Translations under genes and position numbers: made by a program
In this document: positions 7,830 to 16,325 of the stretch, piece after piece
How the letters are laid out: each line of letters starts with the position of its first letter
Position numbering within the stretch: the first letter of the stretch is position 1
Assembly (NCBI GenBank): GCA_945882005.1
Contig: CAMCWG010000030.1
Coordinates: 1 to 16,765 of the forward strand
Length of the DNA: 16,765 nt
Source of the DNA: Bordetella parapertussis
GTDB lineage: Bacteria; Pseudomonadota; Gammaproteobacteria; Burkholderiales; Burkholderiaceae_B
Direction of reading: 5' to 3'
Notes under the pieces: generated by a model
What the model was told of the DNA's origin: nothing
The model's input: only the letters and a program-made list of their open reading frames with translations
Databases searched by the model: none

Positions 7830-9655
7830 TGAAAGATATCATCGATCCGTTTCTACGGCTTTACGCCATACTGCCGAGGCGAAGCCAGCGGCGACTGCCA
7901 TTAGTCGTACTTATTAGCTTGCTTACGGCAGTATTTGAAACGGCAAGTGTGGCATCTATCTTGCCCTTCATGGCAATTGTCATGGACCCAGGGGTTATTG
8001 CAAATTACCCCAAAGTTAAACAATTTCTGATCAGTACCGGGATTGTCACGCAGCAAGCTGAAATCATTACAGCCGGTGTCTTAACGATAACCGTGCTGGC
8101 TCTTGGTAATTCTGTGTCGGCATTTAATTTGTGGGTGCAAACCCGTTTCACGGCCGCTGCTCGTCGGGAGTTGGCATCAGACTTATTCGATGGGTACATG
8201 CAATTACCCTATGCGTTTCATGTCCAACGTGACGCTGCTTCTTTGATGCGGGTGATTGGCGGGGATGTCGAATCAGCGTTAAATGGTTTTTTAGCATCAC
8301 TCCTTAGCGTTATCTCAAAAACTTTCACGGGCCTGATACTGACAGCACTAATCGTCGCTGTCGATCCTTACGTAGCCTTGGGCGCCGTTGCAGTTTTGGG
8401 CGGTGGTTACTTTATTGTCTATAGGCTGATTCGCGTTCGCCAGTCGCAATTAGGCGCCAAAATGGTCGAAGCAAGCACCGCCCTCGGTCGTGCAAGCATT
8501 GAGGGGCTAGCCGGGGTCAAAGAGCTTCGCGTTTTAGGTCGCGAAAGTACCTCCGCACAAATGCACCGCGAGGCACTTACAACAGTTACAAATACTGCCG
8601 CCTCAAACGCGTTAGCCACTGCCTTGCCAAGGTACGTCATTGAAGTCTTCGCGTATGCAGGTATCGTTGCTGTCACTTTAGTCCTCGTTATTAAAGGCGA
8701 GGCAACTGCTGCTATGCCGTCACTCGCTCTATACGCATTAGCGGGTAACCGATTAGCACCAACCTTTCAGCAGTTATTTTCTGCTGCTGTGACGATCAAG
8801 TACCACACTCGGGCAGTGGAGTCACTTGAGGCAGATCTTGCGGCCGTTCGTAGCCAGCCCCTGCTTCTTGAAGATGCGCTTGATACGCCGATGGCTTTCA
8901 CAAAAGAGATACGGCTTAGTAATTTAAGTTTTAGCTATCCGAGTGCTAACCGACCTGCACTGAGCGATATCAATTTATCGATCGAACAGAATCAGAGTAT
9001 TGGTTTGGTAGGGCGAACTGGCTCTGGCAAAACCACATTAGCAGACATTTTGTTGGGACTGTACCCACCGAGTAGTGGCGAGATTGCTGTGGACGGTGTC
9101 CCTATGACGCTTGAAAATGAGCGCTCGTGGCGAAAGCGTGTAGGGTACGTACCCCAACATGTGTTTTTGACGAATGCGTCTGTGGCACAGAATATCGCGC
9201 TAGGTATCCCAGAAGAGCAAATTGATCACGTTGCGGTGGTCCGCGCCGCTGAAATGGCCCAAGCCCAAGAATTTATAGTTCAGTTGCCAGAGCAATACAA
9301 CACGGTCGTGGGCGAGCGCGGCGTCAAGCTCTCCGGAGGCCAGCGCCAACGGCTCGGTATCGCACGTGCGCTCTATCACAACCCCGATGTGCTGGTGTTT
9401 GATGAAGCGACGAGCGCGCTGGATGGGATGACGGAAGATGCTGTGATGCAGGCTGTGCAGCGTTTGAGTAGCGACCGGACGATGATTTTAATCGCTCACC
9501 GTTTGCGTACTGTTCAGGCGTGCGATCGCATTGTGATGCTTGAGGCCGGACGTGTTGTTGCCGATGGTGACTATGACACCCTGATGTCTGACTCCGAGCC
9601 ATTTAAAAAACTCGCAGGGCAGATAAATTATAAGGATGTCGACGCGGTGTGTTGA
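7826..9655 (+). CDS. PglK-like ABC transporter, putative lipid-linked oligosaccharide flippase
   Basis: 609-residue half-transporter with a membrane domain fused to an ATPase domain. PglK of Campylobacter flips undecaprenyl-diphosphate heptasaccharide across the inner membrane; the same N-terminal pattern ([18 protein letters not shown]) and the mid-domain [14 protein letters not shown] are seen here. ATPase motifs: Walker [10 protein letters not shown] at 396-404, Q-loop GYVPQ ending at 444, signature LSGGQ at 502-506, Walker B VLVFDE at 522-527, H-loop His558 in LIAHR. All are intact, so it should be active. The frame is open back to 7721 inside fcl, but ATGATGA at 7826 overlaps the fcl stop by four bases and gives a PglK-like N-terminus, so 7826 (or 7829) is chosen. 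With no Wzx seen, it is the likely exporter of the glycan made here; an MsbA-type lipid role is less likely. Confidence 0.88.
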   Translation: MMKDIIDPFLRLYAILPRRSQRRLPLVVLISLLTAVFETASVASILPFMAIVMDPGVIANYPKVKQFLISTGIVTQQAEIITAGVLTITVLALGNSVSAFNLWVQTRFTAAARRELASDLFDGYMQLPYAFHVQRDAASLMRVIGGDVESALNGFLASLLSVISKTFTGLILTALIVAVDPYVALGAVAVLGGGYFIVYRLIRVRQSQLGAKMVEASTALGRASIEGLAGVKELRVLGRESTSAQMHREALTTVTNTAASNALATALPRYVIEVFAYAGIVAVTLVLVIKGEATAAMPSLALYALAGNRLAPTFQQLFSAAVTIKYHTRAVESLEADLAAVRSQPLLLEDALDTPMAFTKEIRLSNLSFSYPSANRPALSDINLSIEQNQSIGLVGRTGSGKTTLADILLGLYPPSSGEIAVDGVPMTLENERSWRKRVGYVPQHVFLTNASVAQNIALGIPEEQIDHVAVVRAAEMAQAQEFIVQLPEQYNTVVGERGVKLSGGQRQRLGIARALYHNPDVLVFDEATSALDGMTEDAVMQAVQRLSSDRTMILIAHRLRTVQACDRIVMLEAGRVVADGDYDTLMSDSEPFKKLAGQINYKDVDAVC

Positions 9656-9664
9656 CGCTAGATA

Positions 9665-10624
9665 ATGTCTAAATTTCCAATTGCCTATGTGATCTTTAAT
9701 CGCCCCGGGCATACGCGCGAGACATTTTCCGTAATTCGGGCGCAGCGACCTACACAGCTATTTATCATCGCTGATGGGCCCCGTGCTGGTCATCCGACTG
9801 ATGCACAGCGGTGTGCTGAAACCCGAGCTATTGTGGATCAGATTGATTGGCCCTGCGAAGTGCATCGCAACTATGCAGACCAGAACATGGGTTGCAAGTT
9901 GCGCGTGAGTAGCGGGCTGGATTGGGTCTTTGAGCACGTCGACGCCGCAGTCATTCTTGAGGATGATTGTGTGCCGAACGCGGACTTTTTTAATTACTGT
10001 GACGATTTGCTTGTTCGGTATGTCGAAGACACTCGCGTATGGGTGGTGACAGGAAACAACTTTCAGGATGGTAAGAAGCGCGGCGAGGCAGCGTATTACT
10101 TTTCTAAATACAACCACTGTTGGGGCTGGGCTACCTGGCGGCGTGCCTGGCAACATTATCGTGTCGATATGCCCTTTTGGCCGGCGTGGCGTGACAGCGC
10201 TGGATGGTTAAACAAAATGTCAGATCGTGCGGAGCGTGACACATGGACAAACATATTTGATCGTGTCTACCGGGGTGAAATCGACACGTGGGATTACCAG
10301 TGGACTGCTTGTGTTTGGTATTACGGTGGTCTGACCGCAACGCCAAACGTAAATCTAGTGACGAATATTGGTTTTGGTCCGGAGGCAACACATACGGTCA
10401 CTAACAATGATCAGGCAGGGCTACCTGTGTTTCCGCTAGGGCCGCTGACGCACCCGCAAAAAATTGAAGCGAATGCGCACGCTGATCGCTGGGTGTTTGA
10501 CCATAACTTTGGGGGGGTGAGTCATCCGCTCCGCTTTCGGAATCGCGTTAAGTCCATGTACGCCAAGGCGCTGCGTGCACCTGGATGGCTTGCCAGAAAA
10601 ATTGGAGCCCTTTCAAAGTCATGA
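9665..10624 (+). CDS. GT2-like glycosyltransferase (HlpA-annotated type), copy 1
   Basis: 319 residues of a GT-A-type transferase often labelled 'glycosyltransferase' or 'hemolytic protein HlpA' in databases; there is no reason to think it is a haemolysin. PIAYVIFNRPGHTRETF at 5-21 and FIIADGPR at 33-40 form the nucleotide-binding start; AAVILEDDCVPN at 94-105 carries the acidic E-D-D site, and HCWGWATWRRAW at 151-162 is a conserved acceptor-side block. The donor is unknown. No strong ribosome binding site is seen; the gene starts nine bases after the flippase stop. A clearly related second copy begins at 16326: they share IFNRP, ADGPR, the NLGCK/NMGCK region, LEDDC and the spacing between them. 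Confidence 0.82.
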   Translation: MSKFPIAYVIFNRPGHTRETFSVIRAQRPTQLFIIADGPRAGHPTDAQRCAETRAIVDQIDWPCEVHRNYADQNMGCKLRVSSGLDWVFEHVDAAVILEDDCVPNADFFNYCDDLLVRYVEDTRVWVVTGNNFQDGKKRGEAAYYFSKYNHCWGWATWRRAWQHYRVDMPFWPAWRDSAGWLNKMSDRAERDTWTNIFDRVYRGEIDTWDYQWTACVWYYGGLTATPNVNLVTNIGFGPEATHTVTNNDQAGLPVFPLGPLTHPQKIEANAHADRWVFDHNFGGVSHPLRFRNRVKSMYAKALRAPGWLARKIGALSKS

Positions 10625-10662
10625 TCACCGCCCAATACAGTGTAGGAATCGAGGCTTAGCCT

Positions 10663-12597
10663 ATGTGCGGAATTTTAGGCGTTATTCATCGACAACCTGC
10701 GGAGCGCTCTGATCTATCAGCCGCTGCACTGAATCGTTTGGCGCATCGTGGTCCAGATGGCTCTGGCGTCTTTACTGACACGCATGTTCAATTAGGACAC
10801 CTGCGCCTGTCCATTTTGGATCTGACCGACGCAGGACACCAGCCGATGTTGGATATAAGTGATCGGTATGTCGTGACGTTTAACGGTGAAATTTATAACT
10901 ACGTAGAGTTGAAAGCGGAGCTTCAGGCGCTGGGCTGTAAGTTCACCGGTGGATCAGATACCGAGGTGTTGCTAGCCGCTTATGCAGCATGGGGCACGCA
11001 TTGTGTAGATCGCTTCCTCGGGATGTTCGCATTTGTCATCTGGGATACATTTGAAAAAACTGTATTCATGGCGCGGGACCGCTGTGGTGAAAAGCCCTTG
11101 TTCTATCACCTGGATTCTGAGCGCTTAACGTTTGCTTCTGAACTTAAGGCGTTATTACCTCTGTTGCCAGAGCGTCCTAAGCTCAATCCGGCCATCGTTG
11201 ATCAATATTTGCACTATCAGTATGTGCCCGAGCCTAGTACTCTACTAGAAGGGGTGCATAAATTGCCGGCCGGCTTTACGGCGCACATAAGCTTATCGGA
11301 CTGGTCTATCAACCTTAAACAATACTGGGATGTCGAGACAGCGGACACCCATGTGCAAAAGTCAGACCTGGCCGAAGACCCCTTGGTCGCTATTCGGGGA
11401 CGACTAGAGGACGCAATCAAACTAACGCTACGCTCCGACGTGCCGGTTGGCGTGGCTCTTTCAGGCGGTATTGACTCGGGCGCTATCGCGGTGATTGCAC
11501 AAAAGAACTACCCCGAACCGATGCATGCCTTCTGCGTCGGTTATCCGGGAAGGCCTGTGTATGACGAGCGCCAACAAGCGCGTGCCTTAGCAGAGGCCCT
11601 TGGCATGATTGTGCATGAGGTCGAGCTGCCGGTTAATAGTTTTGTGGATTTCTTTCCAGAGCTTGTTCGCATCATGGACGAGCCGATTGCAGATCCGGCC
11701 GCGTTTGGTCACTACTCGGTGCCGAAAGCGGCTGCGGATGAGGGCATTAAGGTATTGCTATCTGGCATCGGTGGTGACGAGGTATTTTGGGGGTATCAGT
11801 GGGTCAAAAAATCTATTGAATTGACCGAGCTTGCGGATAGGCATACTTCTCTTCAACACATCAAGACCTGGGCCGCATCGAAAGTTGCTCAAGACTTTCT
11901 CATCAAGGTTGCGTCTTATCCCCACGCGCATGCGTCCATAAGAAGATGGGCGGACATCCTACAAAAATTGGCAGACCCAAATAACGCGCGTAACCAGCCA
12001 ATTTTCTATATGTTGGCGCTAGATTTTGGTGATGCCTTTCACGTTAAAGATAAGGTGTATGGGCCCGCAATGCGAGGTCTTGCAAAAGAAAGCGTATACG
12101 CCCCCACAGACATCGGCTCGCGCACCATTGCCCAAGTGCCCGCCGCCGCCATCAAAATGCTATTCGACACCTGGCTAGTATCTAACTGCCTGTCATTAGG
12201 TGATCGGGTCAGTATGGGGGTTGGCGTTGAAACCCGCATGCCTTTTCTTGATGCACGTTTGATTGAATTAGTGATGGCGCTTAGGCTTCAGTCGCCAGAC
12301 CATCATCTTGGACAAAAAGCGTGGTTGCGACAAGCGTTAAGAGGCGTGGTGCCCGATGATGTGTTGAAGCGACCGAAGGCCGGTTTTCAGCCACCCGTTA
12401 GGGAATGGATTTCCGGCGTTGTGAAGCAATATGCAGATATCTTGCCAGGTGGTCAGCTTGTACGTGAAGGTATTCTGGATCCGCGAAAGATCCATTTTGT
12501 GTGCAAGTACTTTCATGAACATGGCTGGCCACAGAAATACTTCACATACAAATTAATTTTGCTAGAGATGTGGTACCAAAAAGTGGTGGTTGGATGA
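10663..12597 (+). CDS. asnB: AsnB-type glutamine-dependent amidotransferase (asparagine synthase family)
   Basis: 644 residues with both domains complete. The N-terminal glutaminase has Cys2 (MCGILGV), AHRGPDG at 27-33, LGHLRLSILD at 44-53, FNGEIYNY at 73-80 and GGSDTE at 96-101. The synthase domain has the ATP PP-loop ALSGGIDSG at 265-273, LLSGIGGDEVFWGY at 365-378 and ETRMPFLDARL further on. The family activates a carboxylate with ATP and transfers ammonia from glutamine. In polysaccharide loci such genes are thought to amidate a uronic acid or an amino-acid substituent (WbpS is an example of context) rather than to make free asparagine; that role is inference here. ATG at 10663 has GAGG eight bases upstream, inside a short palindrome AGGCTTAGCCT. 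Its stop overlaps the next gene by four bases. Confidence 0.92.
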   Translation: MCGILGVIHRQPAERSDLSAAALNRLAHRGPDGSGVFTDTHVQLGHLRLSILDLTDAGHQPMLDISDRYVVTFNGEIYNYVELKAELQALGCKFTGGSDTEVLLAAYAAWGTHCVDRFLGMFAFVIWDTFEKTVFMARDRCGEKPLFYHLDSERLTFASELKALLPLLPERPKLNPAIVDQYLHYQYVPEPSTLLEGVHKLPAGFTAHISLSDWSINLKQYWDVETADTHVQKSDLAEDPLVAIRGRLEDAIKLTLRSDVPVGVALSGGIDSGAIAVIAQKNYPEPMHAFCVGYPGRPVYDERQQARALAEALGMIVHEVELPVNSFVDFFPELVRIMDEPIADPAAFGHYSVPKAAADEGIKVLLSGIGGDEVFWGYQWVKKSIELTELADRHTSLQHIKTWAASKVAQDFLIKVASYPHAHASIRRWADILQKLADPNNARNQPIFYMLALDFGDAFHVKDKVYGPAMRGLAKESVYAPTDIGSRTIAQVPAAAIKMLFDTWLVSNCLSLGDRVSMGVGVETRMPFLDARLIELVMALRLQSPDHHLGQKAWLRQALRGVVPDDVLKRPKAGFQPPVREWISGVVKQYADILPGGQLVREGILDPRKIHFVCKYFHEHGWPQKYFTYKLILLEMWYQKVVVG

Positions 12598-13823
12598 GCG
12601 GCCAGTATGGTCCTATTTTGATTTACAACCCGCTGTCTGGGCACGGACACTTAGATGCCTGGAACGCCCTGGTCGTTTCCTTTTTGCTTGAGCGTGACGA
12701 GAGTGTGCTTGTCTTAACCCCTGATCTGGATGCACTTACCCAACGGTTAGATTTCTATCAAACGCCTAACCGTGAACGCCTTACCGTACTGCCATGGCAA
12801 CTTTCTAAAAGATCGGTGTTATCTAGACTCGTTGCGCGTCTTCTGCGAATTTCTCAGTTAGTAGTGACGACAAAAAAAGGTTCGCAGGAGAACGATCCAG
12901 AGAACAATTACCTTGAGCCCTCAGAGATGTGTAATCGAATTACGGTTGCACTCAAGAGTGTCGTTGAAAGGCCGAGCTTTGTATTTAATATGTATATGGA
13001 TCTTTACCGAACGGATGCGCAGCGCTGGTCAGCGTTTGACCAATCCTTCGACATAGCCTGGGGTGGAATTCGCTTTATTCCTAACGATACGCCTACAGAA
13101 GCGTATTACGACACAAAGTCGCTTCGCGGGATGTGTCTGTTAGATGAGACCGTAGCCGAGCGGTATCAGCGTGGCAGGCCCGACTTAAAGTTTGTCACCC
13201 TGCCGGATGTGATCGATGCAAGTTTGCTTGCTTCTGAGAGTCCTCTAGTACAGCATATAAAATCAGAAGCAAAGGGCAGGACAATTGTCTTTATGGGTGG
13301 GACAATCGGCAAAAGTAAGAACTTAGCAAAATGGTACGAGCTGATTCAAATTGCGGATGCCTCGAGATGGTACTTTGTGCAGATTGGCGAAGTGCTGCGC
13401 GATAACTTATCAGCAGAGGATATCAATGCGCTACAGAATATTGAAGCGAATCATCCTGAAAACCTCTACCGTCATACTGAGTATCTTTCGCACGAGCAAG
13501 ATTTCAACGCAGTGATTCAAGCAGCAGATATCGTTTTTGCGGTGTACCGAGACTTTCAGATAAGTAGCAATATGTTAGGCAAAGCAGCTAGATTCAAGAA
13601 GCCGCTTGTGGTTGCTGATAATTATTTAATGGGTGAGCGCGTACGGCGTTATCAAATTGGCTACACGGCATTGCAAGATGATGCGCCAGGCATGCTTCAA
13701 GCCTTGAATCGCTGCCTCGATAGCCCACCTCAAATTTCTTCATTTCAAGCGTACGAAGCAGATAATAGCCCTGCTGCCTTTAAAGAGAAACTCTTCGCCT
13801 TTATGGAGGACTGCCGGTCATGA
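12594..13823 (+). CDS. Unrecognised GT-B-like glycosyltransferase, copy 1
   Basis: 409 residues. I do not recognise the family by name. The layout suggests a GT-B fold: an N-terminal Rossmann-like start ILIYNPLSGHGHLDAW at 8-23, and a C-terminal half with IVFMGGTIGKSKNLAKW at 231-247, WYFVQIG at 259-265, ADIVFAVYR at 311-319, SSNMLGKAA at 324-332, KPLVV and LMGERV at 345-350, which look like nucleotide-sugar binding loops. The gene at 15079 is a full-length paralogue; in the C-terminal stretch roughly half the positions are identical by eye. The frame is open back to 12570, but ATGA at 12594 overlaps the asnB stop and gives an N-terminus matching the paralogue, so that start is chosen. Donor and acceptor are unknown; protein membership in the glycan assembly is inferred from position. 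Confidence 0.75.
   Translation: MSGQYGPILIYNPLSGHGHLDAWNALVVSFLLERDESVLVLTPDLDALTQRLDFYQTPNRERLTVLPWQLSKRSVLSRLVARLLRISQLVVTTKKGSQENDPENNYLEPSEMCNRITVALKSVVERPSFVFNMYMDLYRTDAQRWSAFDQSFDIAWGGIRFIPNDTPTEAYYDTKSLRGMCLLDETVAERYQRGRPDLKFVTLPDVIDASLLASESPLVQHIKSEAKGRTIVFMGGTIGKSKNLAKWYELIQIADASRWYFVQIGEVLRDNLSAEDINALQNIEANHPENLYRHTEYLSHEQDFNAVIQAADIVFAVYRDFQISSNMLGKAARFKKPLVVADNYLMGERVRRYQIGYTALQDDAPGMLQALNRCLDSPPQISSFQAYEADNSPAAFKEKLFAFMEDCRS
13805..13810 (+). promoter_or_regulatory. Strong internal ribosome binding site for the GT4 gene
   Basis: GGAGGA lies nine bases before the ATG at 13820, inside the last codons of the preceding gene. It is the best Shine-Dalgarno site in the right arm and supports the ATGA-overlap start. 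Confidence 0.6.
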
Positions 13824-15082
13824 AGGTGATGCACTTATCAACGGATGACTATAGTGGTGGTGCCTCTCGCGCAGCCTACCGCTTACATCAGTCTTTCGCA
13901 GAGACCGATGTTGATAGTGTGATGCGAATCCTTGAGCACCAGACGGCAAATATTAAAGTCAAAGCCGGTCGTGCACCCCGAACACTTGAACAAAAAATTA
14001 AGGCGCGGTTAGCGCGACTATGGTGGGAACATAAGAATCGCCATTGGTCGACTGACAACCCAATTTTGCACTCCTTTGGTCAGGTGAGTGCCGGGATTGT
14101 GGACGAGATTAATACCTCTGACGCAGAAATCGTTAACTTGCATTGGATTGCAAAGCTCTTGTCGATCGAGGATATCGGTCAAATCACAAAGCCCATCGTG
14201 TGGACTGTGCACGATATGTGGGCCTTTTGTGGGGGCGAGCATGTTGCTCCCGACCACGCGCAGTCACGGTTTAGGCAAGGTTATCTTGAAAACAACCGCC
14301 CAGTAGGTGAGTCTGGCCCCGATCTTAATCGCTTAACCTGGCTAGCCAAACGCAATGCTTGGGCTAGGCAGAATTTTTCTATCGTCGCCCCCAGTCGCTG
14401 GATGGCGAGTTGTGTTGAGCAAAGCGCACTTTTTCGTGAGGCGGCAGTGAGGGTGATTCCCAATTCCCTCGATACCGAGTCCCTTTGGAGGCCGGTGGAT
14501 CAAAAGCAGGCGCGTGATCACTTAGGCTTGAGTCAAGATAAGTCATACGTATTATTTGGCTCGGCCGGGGGAATGACACAACTCAAAGGAGAAGACCTAT
14601 TGCGCGCTGCAATGCCTAAGGTGGTTGCTGCGCTCGGGCCTAACGTTGAGTTACTTATTTTTGGTCAATACGCACCCGCTGGTACAGAGGGCTCAAATTG
14701 GCCGTGTCCCGTCAACTGGCTTGGCCCGGTGCGGGATGATCACGTGATGGCGTGTATTTATTCTGCCGCTGACGTGATGATTGTGCCATCCAGACAAGAT
14801 AATTTGCCAAACACTGCTATCGAAGCGCACGCGTGTGGAACCCCAGTTGTTGCGTTCAAGATCGGCGGGTTGCCTGATATCGTTGAGCATCAACATACCG
14901 GCTGGCTAGCCGCTGCGTTCGACACTGAGGAGTTGGGGCAGGGTATTCATTGGGTACTCGCCGACAAAGAGCGTTGGCATCGGTTGTCGGCAGCGGCACG
15001 TGCCTGTGCCGTGGCTAAATATTCACCCAAGGTCGTGACCTCTCAGTACATCGACTATTACCAGTCTGTTTTAGACAGATGA
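13820..15082 (+). CDS. GT4-family glycosyltransferase
   Basis: 420 residues, GT-B fold, retaining GT4 type. The N-terminus MKVMHLSTDDYSGGASRAAYRL has the glycine loop (GGAS at 13-16) and WTVHDMWAFCGGEH in the middle is typical of polysaccharide GT4 enzymes. The C-terminal donor site is PSRQDNLPNTAIEAHACGTP beginning at Pro323: Asp327 and Glu335 stand at the two acidic positions of the E-x7-E motif, with Asp in the first, as is common in this subgroup. GGLPDIVEHQHTGWL follows. The enzyme is expected at the cytosolic face of the inner membrane. The start overlaps the previous gene by four bases (ATGA), with GGAGGA nine bases upstream, and the stop overlaps the next start in the same way. The sugar transferred is not known. 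Confidence 0.9.
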   Translation: MKVMHLSTDDYSGGASRAAYRLHQSFAETDVDSVMRILEHQTANIKVKAGRAPRTLEQKIKARLARLWWEHKNRHWSTDNPILHSFGQVSAGIVDEINTSDAEIVNLHWIAKLLSIEDIGQITKPIVWTVHDMWAFCGGEHVAPDHAQSRFRQGYLENNRPVGESGPDLNRLTWLAKRNAWARQNFSIVAPSRWMASCVEQSALFREAAVRVIPNSLDTESLWRPVDQKQARDHLGLSQDKSYVLFGSAGGMTQLKGEDLLRAAMPKVVAALGPNVELLIFGQYAPAGTEGSNWPCPVNWLGPVRDDHVMACIYSAADVMIVPSRQDNLPNTAIEAHACGTPVVAFKIGGLPDIVEHQHTGWLAAAFDTEELGQGIHWVLADKERWHRLSAAARACAVAKYSPKVVTSQYIDYYQSVLDR

Positions 15083-16320
15083 GTCAAATGCCTTTTTCTG
15101 GTTACGTCGTCTTACAAAACCCAATTTCGAATGAGGGGCATCTCGATTCTTGGCATGTTTTGTTTATTAAGTTATTGCACGAGGCCGGATTCAAAATCAT
15201 TGCTTTAACAAGTGACCCAAGCGAATTGCTTAGAAAGCTGACGAGCCTTTCAGTGCCGCTGAGCAAAGATATTATTGTTCTAAATCCGCAGCCTAAAAAC
15301 GATTTCAAAAGAATTATCTTGGGCTTCGGGCAACGCCTTCGTGCAATCGTGTCCCTAGCAATGCGTGTACCAAGAAGAAAAGTGACTCATTTTTTGCCGA
15401 GTCAGTTGAAACAAGAATTAAACGGGATATTGCACCGATATCCGGGCCAGATACAGGCGATTTTTAATTTATATATAGACGCCTATGATCCAGCCTCCGC
15501 CTTATGGCGAAATTTTCAATTAAAAGAAGATGTGCCATTTCTGGGTTTGTGTATCACGCCAAGCGTTGATCAGAATGAGGGGTACTACAACAATCCACGC
15601 TACGTGGGGACATGCTTTTTGGATGAAGCGGTCGTAAACGAGTACCGTGAGCGGTATTCAAACAAGCGGTTTGAATATTTACCTGACATTGCTGATACAC
15701 GCATACGCGATAATTTTTTAACCTGTAACAAGCATGTTGCCGAGATCAAGGCGCGTGCGCGAGGGCGCAAAATCGTATTTATGGGCGGTTCCATCGGCCA
15801 ACAGAAAAATCTGGCTAAATGGCATCAGGTAATACGCACAAGTCCGCAAGACAATTGGTTTTTCGTTCAGATCGGACGAATCAATCGTAACAACCTAACA
15901 AAAGCGGACGAGATATCCTTAGAAAGTATGTCCACAAGCATGCCAGAAAATCTGTATGTTTTTGATGGCTACTTGTCTGACGAAAGGGTATTTAACGAGA
16001 TCATCGCCACGAGCGACGTCATTTTCGCTGTGTATAGAAACTTTGAACGTAGCAGTAATATGTTGTCCAAAGCCGCCTATTTCAGCAAGCCGATTCTAGT
16101 GAGTCGGCAGGGGCTGATGGGCGAGCGGGTTACGCAATTTAAAATTGGTTGCCCGGTAAGTGCCGACGATGTGGATTCAATGACTCAAGGATTAAACACA
16201 GTATTGCAGATTGCAGATATTGAAGCGAATTTTGAAGCTTACCGACATGTTTTTAGTATGGATGCAATGCAAAACAAGCTTGTCAAATTTCTTGAGCAGA
16301 GCGTCAACCCTTTAAAGTAG
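15079..16320 (+). CDS. Unrecognised GT-B-like glycosyltransferase, copy 2
   Basis: 413 residues, a full-length paralogue of the gene at 12594. Shared blocks in the same order are QNPISNEGHLDSW at 13-25, FNLYIDAY, EGYYNNPRYVGTCFLDE (copy 1 has EAYYDTKSLRGMCLLDE), LPDIAD, IVFMGGSIGQQKNLAKW at 232-248, WFFVQIG, FAVYR, SSNMLSKAA and LMGERV. The N-terminal linker region (about 60-130) is not alignable by eye. DNA of the two copies differs in most third positions, so the duplication is not recent. The start overlaps the GT4 stop by four bases; an in-frame ATG at 15088 is an alternative three codons in. The two copies probably act at different steps of the same glycan, with different donor or acceptor, but this is inference. 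Confidence 0.75.
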   Translation: MSQMPFSGYVVLQNPISNEGHLDSWHVLFIKLLHEAGFKIIALTSDPSELLRKLTSLSVPLSKDIIVLNPQPKNDFKRIILGFGQRLRAIVSLAMRVPRRKVTHFLPSQLKQELNGILHRYPGQIQAIFNLYIDAYDPASALWRNFQLKEDVPFLGLCITPSVDQNEGYYNNPRYVGTCFLDEAVVNEYRERYSNKRFEYLPDIADTRIRDNFLTCNKHVAEIKARARGRKIVFMGGSIGQQKNLAKWHQVIRTSPQDNWFFVQIGRINRNNLTKADEISLESMSTSMPENLYVFDGYLSDERVFNEIIATSDVIFAVYRNFERSSNMLSKAAYFSKPILVSRQGLMGERVTQFKIGCPVSADDVDSMTQGLNTVLQIADIEANFEAYRHVFSMDAMQNKLVKFLEQSVNPLK

Positions 16321-16325
16321 ACCGC

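Noticed and set aside
9758..10156. Minus-strand open frame of 132 codons
   Set aside because: Antisense to the GT2-like gene across its E-D-D site; no ribosome binding site or family features.
9665..10624. Annotation as a haemolysin (HlpA)
   Set aside because: The label is common for this family but the sequence shows a GT-A transferase with an E-D-D site and no toxin features.
10652..10662. Palindrome AGGCTTAGCCT just before asnB
   Set aside because: Arms of five with a one-base centre cannot form a useful hairpin, and it overlaps the ribosome binding site; I see no support for an operator.
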